DNA of 64,000 nucleotides, from contig NZ_JAHKRA010000003.1 of NCBI RefSeq assembly GCF_019345525.1, positions 62,001-126,000 on the forward strand, given 5' to 3'. The translations under genes were made by a program, and so were the position numbers. The stretch comes from Flavobacterium sp. NKUCC04_CG. Lineage in GTDB: Bacteria; Bacteroidota; Bacteroidia; Flavobacteriales; Flavobacteriaceae. This document shows, piece after piece, positions 7,600 through 17,206 of the stretch (its first letter is position 1; each line of letters opens with the position of its first letter). The notes under the pieces are model-generated. The model saw only the letters and a list, made by a program, of their open reading frames with translations, was not told the DNA's origin and did not search any database.

Positions 7600-9705
7600 A
7601 TGGCAGTTTTATCAAAAATTAGACAGAAATCCGTATTATTAATTGCGGTCGTTGGTGTTGCTTTACTAGCATTTGTTGTAGGAGACTTAGTTCGAGGCGG
7701 AGGCATCGGTAAGGATTCTAGAAATGTTGGAAGCGTAAATGGTGTTGAAGTCAACACTCAAGAATTTATGCAAAAAGTGACCCAAGCAGAACAAGGTGGT
7801 CGAGCCACGGGAGCGCAAGCGAACAATATGGTTTGGAACAATGAAGTAAATTCAATACTTCTTGGAACGGAGTTCGAAAAAATCGGATTGAAAATCGGAA
7901 AAGACCAATTGGTTAATGTGATTAAAGAAAATCCAAACTTTGCCAATAATCCTCAATTTCAAAATCAACTGGGCAAATTCGATATCAATAAATTCAATGA
8001 ATTTATAGTAACGATGAAAAAAGGCGGAGCTGAACAATGGAATTCTTGGTTAGCTTATGAGAAGGAATTAGAGAAATATGCTGTAGAGCAAATGTATTTT
8101 TCTATGATTCGCGCAGGTATCAACACCACTACATCAGAAGCTAAAAACTCTTATCACGTAGAAAACAGCAAAGCGACATTTGATTATGTTACCGTTGCCT
8201 ATTCATCTATAAACGACGATCAAGTTAAAGTAAGCGATGCTGAAATTGAAAGTTATATTAAAAAGAATGAGAAGAAATACAAATCAGAACCTACACGTAA
8301 TATTGAGTATGTTTTTGTATCTAGTATTCCATCTGAAAAAGATCAAAACGAAGTTAAAGAAAACATCGTTGGACTATTAAAATCTTCTATCGTTTATAAC
8401 GAAGAAACTAAGAAAAACGATACAGTTGCTGGATTCAGCAACACGACAAACTTAAAAGAATTTGTCAACCTTAATTCTGATATTAAATTTGATTCTTTGT
8501 TTTATTCAAAAAGCGACTTGCCACTAGAATATCAAGAAGAATTATATAAACTACAGCCTGGTGAAGTTTTTGGACCTTATTTATTTAATGACCATTATTG
8601 CTTAACTCGCTTGGTTGATAGAAAAGCGGGTGAAAAAGTTAAAGCAGCCCATATTTTAATTTCTTATGCTGGTTCAGCTTCTCCTATACCGGGAGTTACA
8701 AGAACAAAAGAAGAAGCTAAAGCTAAAGCTGACGACTTATTAAAACAAGCTTTGGCAAACCCTGCTCAATTTGGAGCATTGGCTACTGAAAACACAGAAG
8801 ATCCGGGTTCAAAAAACACGGGTGGTGAATACGACAATATTGCTAAAGGACAAATGGTAAAACCATTTGATGATTATATTTTCAACAATGGAGTAGGTAA
8901 AATTGGTGTCGTTGAAACTGACTTTGGTTTTCACATTATTAAAGTTCTTGAGAAAAAAGAGGCTATTCGTTTAGCTACTATTGCTAGAAAAATTGAAGTT
9001 TCAGAAGCTACAGCTGACGAAATTTATACGAAAGCGACTAAGTTTGAACAAGAGGTTGCTTCTAAAGATTTTGAAGCGTTGGCAAAACAAATGAACTTGC
9101 CTATTCAACCTGCTACCACAGTTCGCCCATTTGATGAGCAGCTGCCATTAGTTGGAAAACAAAGACCTATAGTAACTTGGGCTTTTAACAAATCTACAAA
9201 AATTGGCGATATCAAAAAATTTGATAATGCTGACGGTCATATCATCGTTAAATTGAAATCGGCAAACGAAACGGGTTTATTAACTGTTGAAGAAGCTAGA
9301 GCAACGGTAGAACCTATTTTAATGAATGAGAAAAAAGCGGCTTTAATCCGTACAAAAATGGAAGGAAAAACCCTTGCTGATATCGCTGCAAAAACAGGAG
9401 CAACACTTACAACAGCAGCTGATGTTACGAGACAAAACCCATTAATCATCAATATTGGTCCAGAACCAAAAGTAGTTGGAAACGGTTTCGGCTTAAAGCC
9501 AGGAGCTCAATCAGCCTTAATTGATGGTGCAAAAGGAGTATATGTAATTCAAACTAAAGCTATAAACCAAGCTCCAGATTTACCAAATTACAATACTTAC
9601 AAAAACAAAACCAATACAGTTGTTCGCGGTAGCGTACAAACAAAAGTATTAGACGCATTGAAAAACAATGCTAAAATTAAAGACCACAGAATTGACGTGA
9701 TGTAA
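7600..9705 (+). CDS. ppiD: Peptidylprolyl isomerase, PpiD/SurA-like periplasmic foldase
   Basis: An inner-membrane-anchored chaperone with parvulin PPIase activity that assists folding of secreted and outer-membrane proteins. Of 701 residues, about 12-30 form one N-terminal transmembrane helix (SVLLIAVVGVALLAFVVGDLV), followed by a SurA_N-like helical domain (about 35-200). A parvulin domain sits at about 345-450, with KAAHILISYAG, FGALATENTEDPGSKNTGGEY and GVVETDFGFHIIKVLE. The C-terminal region (about 460-700) looks like a second, degenerate rotamase-like segment. It is a single-gene unit, flanked by a 311-bp gap and a strong terminator. Confidence 0.92.
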   Translation: MAVLSKIRQKSVLLIAVVGVALLAFVVGDLVRGGGIGKDSRNVGSVNGVEVNTQEFMQKVTQAEQGGRATGAQANNMVWNNEVNSILLGTEFEKIGLKIGKDQLVNVIKENPNFANNPQFQNQLGKFDINKFNEFIVTMKKGGAEQWNSWLAYEKELEKYAVEQMYFSMIRAGINTTTSEAKNSYHVENSKATFDYVTVAYSSINDDQVKVSDAEIESYIKKNEKKYKSEPTRNIEYVFVSSIPSEKDQNEVKENIVGLLKSSIVYNEETKKNDTVAGFSNTTNLKEFVNLNSDIKFDSLFYSKSDLPLEYQEELYKLQPGEVFGPYLFNDHYCLTRLVDRKAGEKVKAAHILISYAGSASPIPGVTRTKEEAKAKADDLLKQALANPAQFGALATENTEDPGSKNTGGEYDNIAKGQMVKPFDDYIFNNGVGKIGVVETDFGFHIIKVLEKKEAIRLATIARKIEVSEATADEIYTKATKFEQEVASKDFEALAKQMNLPIQPATTVRPFDEQLPLVGKQRPIVTWAFNKSTKIGDIKKFDNADGHIIVKLKSANETGLLTVEEARATVEPILMNEKKAALIRTKMEGKTLADIAAKTGATLTTAADVTRQNPLIINIGPEPKVVGNGFGLKPGAQSALIDGAKGVYVIQTKAINQAPDLPNYNTYKNKTNTVVRGSVQTKVLDALKNNAKIKDHRIDVM

Positions 9706-9727
9706 AAACGCAATACTGTTTTCCATA

Positions 9728-9763
9728 CAAAACGGGCTATCTTTACGGATAGCCCGTTTTTTT
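9728..9763 (+). terminator. Terminator of ppiD
   Basis: Long GC-rich stem AAAACGGGCTAT/ATAGCCCGTTTT followed by T residues, 23 bases after the stop codon. Confidence 0.9.
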
Positions 9764-9855
9764 AGTACCATACACTAATTACAGAATGAAGAAATAGCAG
9801 AGATACTTAAACCATTCACCCTATGAGAACGATTCGATGGAATTGTAGACTGGGA

Positions 9856-9886
9856 TTGTTTTAACTCCAAAAAAATCTTATTTTTG
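9856..9886 (+). promoter_or_regulatory. Promoter of fabD
   Basis: TTG (9856-9858), 20 bp, then TATTTTTG (9879-9886), a full match to the Bacteroidota -33/-7 pattern. The untranslated leader would be about 85 nt. Confidence 0.7.
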
Positions 9887-9975
9887 CGATGCTAAACTTA
9901 AGAGTTGCTTTTACCTCTGTGTAAACGGCAAGCGATACAAAATTATCTAGCTCACTATACTAAAAACAATACGAT

Positions 9976-10848
9976 ATGAAAGCATACGTTTTTCCTGGTC
10001 AAGGTGCCCAATTCTCAGGAATGGGAAAAGATTTATATGAAACATCTGAAATAGCCAAAACGCTATTTGAAAAAGCCAACGACATCTTAGGTTTTCGCAT
10101 TACGGACATTATGTTTGAAGGTACTGCAGAACAACTAAAAGAAACTAAAGTAACACAACCGGCTGTATTTTTGCATTCGGTTATTTTAGCAAAAACCTTA
10201 ACGGATTTTAAACCGGAAATGGTAGCAGGACATTCTTTAGGCGAGTTTTCCGCTTTAGTAATCAACGGTACCCTTTCGTTTGAAGACGCTTTACTTTTGG
10301 TTTCGAAAAGAGCTTTAGCCATGCAAAAAGCTTGCGAAATTACACCTTCAACTATGGCAGCCGTATTAGGCCTAGCCGACGAGGTCGTAGAGAACGTATG
10401 TAAAACCATAGACGGCGTAGTTGTAGCAGCAAATTATAACTGCCCGGGACAATTGGTTATATCTGGAGAAACTACAGCTGTTGAAAGAGCCTGTGACGCA
10501 TTAAAAGAAGCTGGAGCAAAAAGAGCTTTGATACTGCCAGTTGGTGGTGCTTTCCACTCACCGATGATGGAGCCCGCTAGAGAAGAATTAGCTGCCGCTA
10601 TTAAAGCAACACATTTCTCACAACCAAGTTGTCCAGTTTATCAAAACGTGACGGCAAACGCCGTCTCTGACCCCGAACAAATCAAAGCGAATTTAATATC
10701 GCAATTAACAGCTCCAGTGCGTTGGACACAATCTGTTCAACAAATGATAGCCGATGGTGCTACGTCGTTTACGGAAGTTGGCCCTGGTAAAGTATTGGTT
10801 GGCTTAATTCAAAAAATTGACAAATCAGCAGAAACACATTCAGCCTAA
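9976..10848 (+). CDS. fabD: Malonyl-CoA:ACP transacylase
   Basis: Transfers malonyl groups from CoA to acyl carrier protein, supplying the extender unit of type II fatty acid synthesis in the cytoplasm. The 290 residues show FPGQGAQFSGMG at the N-terminus, the nucleophile elbow GHSLGEF with Ser87, the oxyanion-side QPAVFLHS, and the catalytic His194 in GGAFHSPMM. Length is normal for FabD. It is monocistronic, transcribed from its own promoter, and ends at a bidirectional terminator shared with galE on the other strand. Confidence 0.96.
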   Translation: MKAYVFPGQGAQFSGMGKDLYETSEIAKTLFEKANDILGFRITDIMFEGTAEQLKETKVTQPAVFLHSVILAKTLTDFKPEMVAGHSLGEFSALVINGTLSFEDALLLVSKRALAMQKACEITPSTMAAVLGLADEVVENVCKTIDGVVVAANYNCPGQLVISGETTAVERACDALKEAGAKRALILPVGGAFHSPMMEPAREELAAAIKATHFSQPSCPVYQNVTANAVSDPEQIKANLISQLTAPVRWTQSVQQMIADGATSFTEVGPGKVLVGLIQKIDKSAETHSA

Positions 10849-10879
10849 AAATCACCTAAGTTTTTTTTAGTTCAAACAT

Positions 10880-10920
10880 AAAAAAGCCCCAAGAATATCT
10901 AATTTCTTGGGGCTTTTTTT
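10880..10920. terminator. Bidirectional terminator between fabD and galE
   Basis: Stem AAAGCCCCAAGAA/TTCTTGGGGCTTT with A and T tracts on the two sides. It directly abuts the galE stop codon and serves both convergent genes. Confidence 0.9.
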
Positions 10921-11936
10921 TATACACTCCTTATTTTCTGCTCCCAATTCCAAGCACTTAATAAGGCTTCATCTAGGGTTTTCAAAGCCTTCCACCCTAA
11001 AACGTCGTTGGCTTTATCCGTATTGGCATAAGCAGTAGTAATATCCCCTTCTCTTCTTCCAACAATTTGATAAGGTAATTGCTTACCAGATACGCGCTCA
11101 AAGGCCTGGATTACCTCTAATACCGAACTGCCTTTACCAGTCCCGACATTAAAGACCTCCACTTTTTCAGTCTGCTGTTTAGACAAAAGTCGCTTAAGGG
11201 CCAAAACATGCGCTTGTGCCAAATCGACTACGTGTATATAATCACGTACACAAGTACCGTCAATCGTATCATAATCGTCTCCAAAAACTGCTAGTTTTTG
11301 ACGTAAACCCATAGCTGTTTGGGTAATAAAAGGAACTAAATTTTGTGGCACTCCAATCGGTAATTCTCCTAGAAAATTAGTCTCATGCGCGCCAATTGGA
11401 TTAAAATAACGAAGTAAAACCGCATTAATACCTGAAACTTTAGCGACATCACTTATTATTTCCTCCCCTATTTGCTTGGTATTACCATAAGGTGAAAAGG
11501 CCTCCTGTATAGGTGCATCTTCCATAATTGGCATTTTTTCTGCCTGCCCGTAAACCGTGCATGAAGAACTGAATATAAAACTGACTTCCGTTTTCTTCTG
11601 CAATTCTTGCAATAGATAAATAAGTGCAGAAAGATTATTCTCATAATATAAAAGCGGATTTTCTACACTTTCACCTACTGCCTTAGATGCAGCAAAATGA
11701 ATCACCCCTTCTATATCTGAATACTGACTAAAGAAACGCTGTACTTCCGACTTGTTTCTTAAATCTAAATTTTCAAAAAGAGGTGCTTTCCCAGAAATTT
11801 TTTCAATTCCATTTAAAACATCCAAAGTGGAGTTGGATAAATTATCGATAATAACCACCTCATAACCCTGAGCTTGAAGTTCGACCACTGTATGAGATCC
11901 AATAAACCCCAAACCTCCTGTTACCAATACTTTCAT
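10920..11936 (-). CDS. galE: UDP-glucose 4-epimerase
   Basis: Interconverts UDP-glucose and UDP-galactose for galactose use and surface polysaccharide synthesis. It is a 338-residue short-chain dehydrogenase/reductase of the extended type. The NAD-binding TGGLGFIGSH is at 6-15, the catalytic Ser-Tyr-Lys triad is visible as SSSCTVYG with Tyr150 and Lys154 in SPYGNTK, and the typical GalE C-terminal half contains GTCVRDYIHVVDLA. It lies downstream of the DegT aminotransferase on the same strand, but a strong terminator in the 156-bp gap suggests separate transcription. Confidence 0.95.
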   Translation of the reverse strand: MKVLVTGGLGFIGSHTVVELQAQGYEVVIIDNLSNSTLDVLNGIEKISGKAPLFENLDLRNKSEVQRFFSQYSDIEGVIHFAASKAVGESVENPLLYYENNLSALIYLLQELQKKTEVSFIFSSSCTVYGQAEKMPIMEDAPIQEAFSPYGNTKQIGEEIISDVAKVSGINAVLLRYFNPIGAHETNFLGELPIGVPQNLVPFITQTAMGLRQKLAVFGDDYDTIDGTCVRDYIHVVDLAQAHVLALKRLLSKQQTEKVEVFNVGTGKGSSVLEVIQAFERVSGKQLPYQIVGRREGDITTAYANTDKANDVLGWKALKTLDEALLSAWNWEQKIRSV

Positions 11937-12043
11937 AATTCTAATACATTATTTATTTAGGATTATCGCGTCTCGTTAGTCTCTGTTTCGCTTTCTTATT
12001 TCTAGAAACCCTTTTTTGAGTCGCGATACCATGTTCCAAATTA

Positions 12044-12090
12044 TATAAAAAACAATAGGCGAAAGATACATCCTTTCGCCTATTTACTTT
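12044..12090 (-). terminator. Terminator of the DegT aminotransferase gene
   Basis: Twelve-bp stem AATAGGCGAAAG/CTTTCGCCTATT; on the minus strand it is followed by a T-rich run, just after the aminotransferase stop. Confidence 0.85.
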
Positions 12091-12092
12091 TT

Positions 12093-13226
12093 TTATTTTG
12101 TTAAGAATGATAAAATTGAAGTCGTAATAAACTCAATCTGATCATCATCTAATTCCGAATGCATTGGAAGAGACAGTACTTCTTGAACCAATTGATTGGT
12201 TACTGGAAAATCTTCTTCTTTATATCTTGGATCTACATATGCCTTTTGATTGTGCAAAGGTATCGGATAATAAATAGCACAAGGAATATCTAAAGATTGC
12301 AAATGCTGCATCAAAGCATTTCTATCTGCATCTATAATTCTTAAAGTATATTGATGAAAAACATGGCTGTTTTCCGTTTCAGAAAAAACAGGCGTTATTA
12401 TATTAGGATGATTCGCCAAAGCAGTGCTGTATTTCTTAGCTGCGCTTTTACGAGCTACATTATAAGCATCCAATTTCGGTAGTTTTACATTTAAAACCGC
12501 TGCTTGAATACTATCTAATCGCGAATTTACCCCCACTACATCATGATGATATCTTTCATACATTCCGTGGTTAACTATTCCTCTAATAGTATGAGCTAAT
12601 TCCGCATCATTAGTAAAAATAGCACCACCATCACCATAACATCCTAAATTCTTAGAAGGAAAGAATGAGGTTGCCGCAACATGTCCGATACTACCCGCTT
12701 TTTTTACCGTACCATCCGTAAAGACGTAATCGGCACCAATTCCTTGAGCATCATCTTCAATCACGTATAAACCATGCTCTTCTGCCAATTTCATAATGGC
12801 CTCCATAGGAGCAACTTGTCCAAAGAGATGAACGGGAACTATGGCTTTAGTTTTTGGTGTAATCGCCTTCTTAATCGCTTCAACAGAGATATTAAACGTA
12901 TTGGGGTCAACATCTACCAACACCGGTGTTAACTGCAACAAAGCAATCACCTCCACAGTAGCAGCAAAAGTAAAGTCGGCAGTAATCACTTCATCTCCGG
13001 GCTTAAGCCCCAAAGCCATCATCGCTATTTGTAAAGCATCGGTTCCATTAGCACAAGGAATCACGTGTTTTACACCTAAATACTGTTCCAAATTAGCTTG
13101 AAAACGGTGTACTTCAGGCCCGTTTATATACGTTGAATTTTCTAAGATTTCTTGAATCCCCTTATTTACAGCATCTTTGATTCCCTCATATTGACTCTTT
13201 AAGTCAACCATTTGAATTTTTCTCAT
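12093..13226 (-). CDS. DegT/DnrJ/EryC1/StrS-family PLP aminotransferase (nucleotide-sugar type)
   Basis: A 377-residue PLP enzyme that normally transaminates a keto group on a nucleotide-linked sugar for O-antigen, capsule or glycoprotein glycans. The substrate-loop-like GTDALQIAM is at about 61-69, the cofactor-ring-binding Asp159 is in EDDAQGIGA, and the Schiff-base Lys192 is in SFFPSKNLGCYGDGG, as expected for the family. The sequence resembles WlbE/ArnB-like members, but the exact sugar cannot be told. It sits between galE and the Kdo transferase kdtA, which fits surface-glycan synthesis, though no complete sugar pathway is present here. Confidence 0.92.
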   Translation of the reverse strand: MRKIQMVDLKSQYEGIKDAVNKGIQEILENSTYINGPEVHRFQANLEQYLGVKHVIPCANGTDALQIAMMALGLKPGDEVITADFTFAATVEVIALLQLTPVLVDVDPNTFNISVEAIKKAITPKTKAIVPVHLFGQVAPMEAIMKLAEEHGLYVIEDDAQGIGADYVFTDGTVKKAGSIGHVAATSFFPSKNLGCYGDGGAIFTNDAELAHTIRGIVNHGMYERYHHDVVGVNSRLDSIQAAVLNVKLPKLDAYNVARKSAAKKYSTALANHPNIITPVFSETENSHVFHQYTLRIIDADRNALMQHLQSLDIPCAIYYPIPLHNQKAYVDPRYKEEDFPVTNQLVQEVLSLPMHSELDDDQIEFITTSILSFLTK

Positions 13227-13317
13227 GATTTATTGTATTTTAGACCGTCTTTTTAGCGCTCCTTTTCAGTGAAATTAGCCTTAAAAAAACGTTTTGTTTT
13301 ACTCTTAATAAGCCTTA

Positions 13318-13325
13318 CAAAAGTA
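13318..13325 (-). promoter_or_regulatory. Possible -7 box for the aminotransferase gene
   Basis: The minus strand reads TACTTTTG, matching TAnnTTTG, about 90 bases upstream of the ATG. No good -33 TTG is found at the expected spacing, so this is only suggestive. Confidence 0.35.
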
Positions 13326-13394
13326 ATAATTTATTGCGGGTATCTCCTATTCTTAATCAAAAGAAACGTATTTTAGCCCTACAAAAATATCAGC

Positions 13395-14627
13395 ATGTTT
13401 TTCTTATACAACCTCTTTACAATAGTCGTTAGCTTCGCTTTAAAGTTCGTTGCGCTCTTTAATAAAAAAATTAATTTTTTTGTAGAAGGACGAAAAAACT
13501 CTTTTGACCTTCTAATCCAACAAATTAAAACCAACGACCGCACTTTTTGGATTCATGCCGCTTCCTTAGGCGAATATGAACAAGGTCTACCGCTGATTGA
13601 ACGCTTAAATCAACTATTTCCTGAACACAAAATCGTATTGACCTTCTTCTCTCCCTCGGGTTATGAAGTAAAAAAAAACAATAGTGCGGCTGATGTGACC
13701 TTATATTTGCCCATGGATACCAAACGAAATGCGAAGAAACTTTTACAACTCGTGCATCCCGAGAAGGTTTTTTTTATTAAATATGAGTATTGGCCTAATT
13801 ACTTATACCAATTAAAAAAACAAAACATACCCACTTATTTAGTTTCTGGAATTCTCAGACCCGATCAAGTGTTCTTTAAATGGTATGGCGGTTTTTATAG
13901 AAAAGCCTTGGATTCCTTCACGGGTTTCTTTGTTCAAAATGAACAATCAAAAGCCTTACTCGCTACATTGGGTCATGAGGCTACTGTTACTGGGGATACG
14001 CGTTTCGACAGGGTGTCTCAAATAGTAGAAAACGATAATACCTTGGATTTTGTAGCGCAATTTAAAGGCCATAAAACCCTTTTAGTAGCCGGCAGTTCTT
14101 GGCCAAAAGACGAAGAACTACTCGTTGACTTTATCAATACTACAGCAGATAAAAATATGAAATTCATATTTGCTCCACACAATATCAAACCCGATTTAAT
14201 AGAATCCTTAAAACAGAAGATTAAAAAAGGGGTTGTTTTATATTCTCAAATTCAACATCAAAATCTTAGGGACTTCGATGTATTGATCATCGACGGATAT
14301 AGCTTACTGACCAAAACCTATAGTTATGCAGATATTGCCTATATAGGAGGTGGTTTTGGATCGGGTATTCACAACATTCTGGAAGCAGCAACCTTCGGTA
14401 TTCCTGTAGTCATTGGACCAAATTATAAAAAATTCCAAGAAGCTAAAGACCTCGTTGAAAAAAAGGGATGTGTAGTCGTAAAAAACAAACAAGAACTCGA
14501 TCAAACACTGTTGGATTTATTTACGGATCCTTTAGTTAGAAAAGAAATGGGCCACATCAATAGTTCTTATATACAAGCAAATAAAAATGCTACACAGAAA
14601 ATCATACAGCTTGCATTCGGCATCTAA
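13395..14627 (+). CDS. waaA: 3-deoxy-D-manno-octulosonic acid transferase (GT30)
   Basis: Adds Kdo from CMP-Kdo to lipid A precursor at the cytoplasmic face of the inner membrane, a committed LPS step. The 410-residue protein starts with a hydrophobic anchor (FFLYNLFTIVVSFALKFVALF). It then shows the KdtA pattern: WIHAASLGEYEQGLPLIE with the conserved acidic residues, SGYEVKK, VFFIKYEYWPNYLYQL, VTGDTRFDRV, VAGSSWPKDEE and, in the C-terminal Rossmann half, GGGFGSGIHNILEAATFGIPVVIGP. Length is typical. It is divergent from the sugar aminotransferase gene, with a 168-bp shared upstream region. Confidence 0.95.
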   Translation: MFFLYNLFTIVVSFALKFVALFNKKINFFVEGRKNSFDLLIQQIKTNDRTFWIHAASLGEYEQGLPLIERLNQLFPEHKIVLTFFSPSGYEVKKNNSAADVTLYLPMDTKRNAKKLLQLVHPEKVFFIKYEYWPNYLYQLKKQNIPTYLVSGILRPDQVFFKWYGGFYRKALDSFTGFFVQNEQSKALLATLGHEATVTGDTRFDRVSQIVENDNTLDFVAQFKGHKTLLVAGSSWPKDEELLVDFINTTADKNMKFIFAPHNIKPDLIESLKQKIKKGVVLYSQIQHQNLRDFDVLIIDGYSLLTKTYSYADIAYIGGGFGSGIHNILEAATFGIPVVIGPNYKKFQEAKDLVEKKGCVVVKNKQELDQTLLDLFTDPLVRKEMGHINSSYIQANKNATQKIIQLAFGI

Positions 14628-14644
14628 AATGATCGACTAACAAC

Positions 14645-14687
14645 AAAAAAACCTTTTAAGATCCATATGGATCTTAAAAGGTTTTTA
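14645..14687. terminator. Bidirectional terminator after waaA
   Basis: Fourteen-bp perfect stem ACCTTTTAAGATCC/GGATCTTAAAAGGT with an ATAT loop and A/T runs on both sides, between convergent genes. Confidence 0.9.
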
Positions 14688-14724
14688 CAATTATAACTAA
14701 AGGCTAGTTTTCAGATACCAGCAT

Positions 14725-15126
14725 TTATTGTTTTTCATAGGTAACTTCGGTACCGTCTGCCGCAATAATACCGTTAAACAGCACCAATTTATTATCAGAC
14801 AACATCACACTTACTTTTTCAGCATCATTTAAAGAAAGTGCATAATTAGACTTTGAATTATTGATAAGCTCACTCTCGGGCTGTAAACTAAAGACTCCGC
14901 TTTCCACTTTTGTACCATCGGTAAACTTCTCAAAATGATTTCCTGAAAACTTAAGCACATTCCCATTTCCCTTTTTAAAGTTTGGGTCAACACCAGCTAC
15001 TTGAATTCCCGCAACATGAGTTATTTCCCATGTCCCTTCTATGGGTGACGTTGCCTTTTTATTTCCACAACTCACCAATACAGTCATTACACACACACTT
15101 AAGGTTAATTTAAAATAATTTTTCAT
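14725..15126 (-). CDS. Small lipoprotein, lipocalin-like, unknown function
   Basis: A 133-residue protein with a lipoprotein signal peptide (LSVCVMTVLVSC, Cys20) and a mature part starting GNKKATSPIEGTWEITHVAGIQVAG. The opening GTWE and following beta-rich segments (NVLKFSGNHFEKFTDGTKVESGVFSL, NKLVLFNGIIAADGTEVTYEKQ) resemble small lipocalin-like or META-like lipoproteins common in Bacteroidota. It is 77 bp downstream of the M1 aminopeptidase on the same strand and may be cotranscribed. A ligand cannot be inferred. Confidence 0.75.
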   Translation of the reverse strand: MKNYFKLTLSVCVMTVLVSCGNKKATSPIEGTWEITHVAGIQVAGVDPNFKKGNGNVLKFSGNHFEKFTDGTKVESGVFSLQPESELINNSKSNYALSLNDAEKVSVMLSDNKLVLFNGIIAADGTEVTYEKQ

Positions 15127-15203
15127 CTGTTGATTTGTTTATGGTTTATGATTATTTATAGCCTCTGCATTGATTTAAAACAAACACAGAATTAACCGTT
15201 TAT

Positions 15204-17051
15204 TTAAGCTGGATTTTCTAAAAGTAAATCTAGATTTTGGCGCGCTAAAAAATGATAATTTGGTCGGGCCTCCTGATATATCTCTTTCGCAAAATTAATC
15301 TGCCCCGTTTGTTTTAAAGCCAAATATAGGGGCTCAATAAATTTCCTTCTACCTACCTGTATCAAAAAATCTTTAGCATTGGAATTTACCTTATCGTATT
15401 GCAACCTAAATGATTTTTCGAACCAGGCACATTGGATCTCAGCATTCTTACTATCGGTAAAACGGTATCGTTGATCGATTAAAGCTATATCCTCTTTAGT
15501 AGTAGCAGTCACATCAATTAAACGGATATAGTGTAACCATTCATTGGTAGACCATTCCGGAAGTTCGTCGGAAATCGCTTTCCCTTTTTGAATCTGAACG
15601 ATATCTGCCGCATATTTTTTTTCCACCAATTCAAACAATTTTGACGTTGGAACCACCAAGCCCTTTGGCCAACCGGTATCATAAACCCAGGTTTGTACAA
15701 AATCATCTTCTCCATGGGTAAGATTTTCTTTTAGATAGACTATAAAATCTTCTGTATTTGTAGTTTTAAATGCCTTTTCTTTAAAATATTTTTTAACGAA
15801 TGCGTCGAATGGTACACGCCCATAACGGTCTTCTAACATTTTTAAAAATAGAAATCCTTTGTCGTAAGGCACATCAGAAAAAGCATCGTCCGGATTTATT
15901 CCTGTCAAATCAATATATAATGATGTTAGATTTTTAGGTAATAATTTCATGTCGGTTTGCAAATCTTGATATCCAATAACCGTAATCATATCTGCATAAT
16001 CTTTTCCCTCGAGCGCCTCCATAATTCTACGTTCAAAATAAACGGTAAACCCTTCATTGAGCCAAAAGTCATTCCAAGTAGCATTGGTTACCAAATTGCC
16101 AGACCAAGAATGTGCGAGTTCGTGAGCGATTAAGTTAGTTAATGACCGATCACCCACTAAAATTGTAGGTGTAGCAAATGTAAGTCGAGGATTTTCCATA
16201 CCTCCAAAAGGAAAACTAGGAGGCAGAATCAAGACATCAAATTGTCCCCACGGATATGCTCCATAAAGTTGCTCTGCTGCATCTACCATTTTTCCCATAT
16301 CTGCCAGTTCCCATGCTGCGTCTTTTAACTGAGTCGGTTCGGCATATACACCGGTCCGTTCATCAATAGCTTGATACTGCAAATCACCCACAGCCAAGGC
16401 TATTAAATAAGGAGGTAAAGCCTGAGGCATTTTAAAATGATAAATACCGTCAGCTGATTTTTCCTTTGGATTAATAGCACTCATCAAGGCCAACAAATCT
16501 TTGGGTACACGAACAGTAGCATCATAAGTAATCCGTATGCTAGGTGTATCCTGAATGGGAATATAAGAACGGGTTAATATTGCCTGTCCTTGCGTTAATA
16601 AATACGGCTGTTTTTTATCGTGAGTCTGAACCGGATCTAACCATTGTAAGGCACTAGCTTGGGGAGAAGTTTTATAATAAATACTTACTTTTTTATCTTT
16701 AGGACTTATCTTCACTTTTAAGGCCTGCCCTTTGACTATATCAAGCTCACCCAATTCATAAGGTGTTTTTTTTCCATTACCCAACAAAACAGAATCAATA
16801 ACCAGCTGACTGCTATCAAAGAAAATCTCCTTTGCTTGATGATTTTCGAAATCGTAAGTGGCGCTTCCAACAATAATCTTTTGCTCAAAATCCACCTCAA
16901 CATCCCAACTGAGATGTGTTATTTTTGCTTTACTAAGATGTGCATACGTTTGCGTATCCACATTTTTATCATCTGCCAAAAGGGCTTGTTGCTTTCCACA
17001 AGCAGCTACTAAAAATCCCATTCCAAAAACGAGATAAAAAAACTTATGCAT
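15204..17051 (-). CDS. M1-family zinc aminopeptidase (leukotriene A4 hydrolase-like lipoprotein)
   Basis: A zinc exopeptidase that removes N-terminal residues from peptides. Of 615 residues, the first 18 are a lipoprotein signal (MGFLVAAC, Cys18), so it is probably anchored in a cell membrane facing the periplasm. A beta-rich N-terminal domain (about 35-225) is followed by the catalytic domain with GGMEN (283-287) and the zinc site H310-E-L-A-H314 with Glu333 in WLNEGFTVYFE. The helical C-terminal domain resembles that of leukotriene A4 hydrolase. It has its own promoter and may be cotranscribed with the small lipoprotein gene. It could work with the nearby S46 dipeptidyl-peptidase in peptide use. 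Confidence 0.93.
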   Translation of the reverse strand: MHKFFYLVFGMGFLVAACGKQQALLADDKNVDTQTYAHLSKAKITHLSWDVEVDFEQKIIVGSATYDFENHQAKEIFFDSSQLVIDSVLLGNGKKTPYELGELDIVKGQALKVKISPKDKKVSIYYKTSPQASALQWLDPVQTHDKKQPYLLTQGQAILTRSYIPIQDTPSIRITYDATVRVPKDLLALMSAINPKEKSADGIYHFKMPQALPPYLIALAVGDLQYQAIDERTGVYAEPTQLKDAAWELADMGKMVDAAEQLYGAYPWGQFDVLILPPSFPFGGMENPRLTFATPTILVGDRSLTNLIAHELAHSWSGNLVTNATWNDFWLNEGFTVYFERRIMEALEGKDYADMITVIGYQDLQTDMKLLPKNLTSLYIDLTGINPDDAFSDVPYDKGFLFLKMLEDRYGRVPFDAFVKKYFKEKAFKTTNTEDFIVYLKENLTHGEDDFVQTWVYDTGWPKGLVVPTSKLFELVEKKYAADIVQIQKGKAISDELPEWSTNEWLHYIRLIDVTATTKEDIALIDQRYRFTDSKNAEIQCAWFEKSFRLQYDKVNSNAKDFLIQVGRRKFIEPLYLALKQTGQINFAKEIYQEARPNYHFLARQNLDLLLENPA

Positions 17052-17138
17052 ATTAGATTTATTTCTTTAATAACACTTTTATAATCGGCATGATTGCTAT
17101 TACAAACAAAGCCTCCAAAATCGAATCATTTACCTTTA

Positions 17139-17167
17139 CAAAGATAATAATTCAAGAACGACACCAA
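17139..17167 (-). promoter_or_regulatory. Promoter of the M1 aminopeptidase gene
   Basis: On the minus strand, TTG (plus 17165-17167), 18 bp, then TATCTTTG (17139-17146), about 90 bases upstream of the ATG. It lies in the gap after the phosphatase gene. Confidence 0.6.
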
Positions 17168-17206
17168 TACGATCTATCGCTTTAATACGCCAATCAAAAA
17201 AATGGA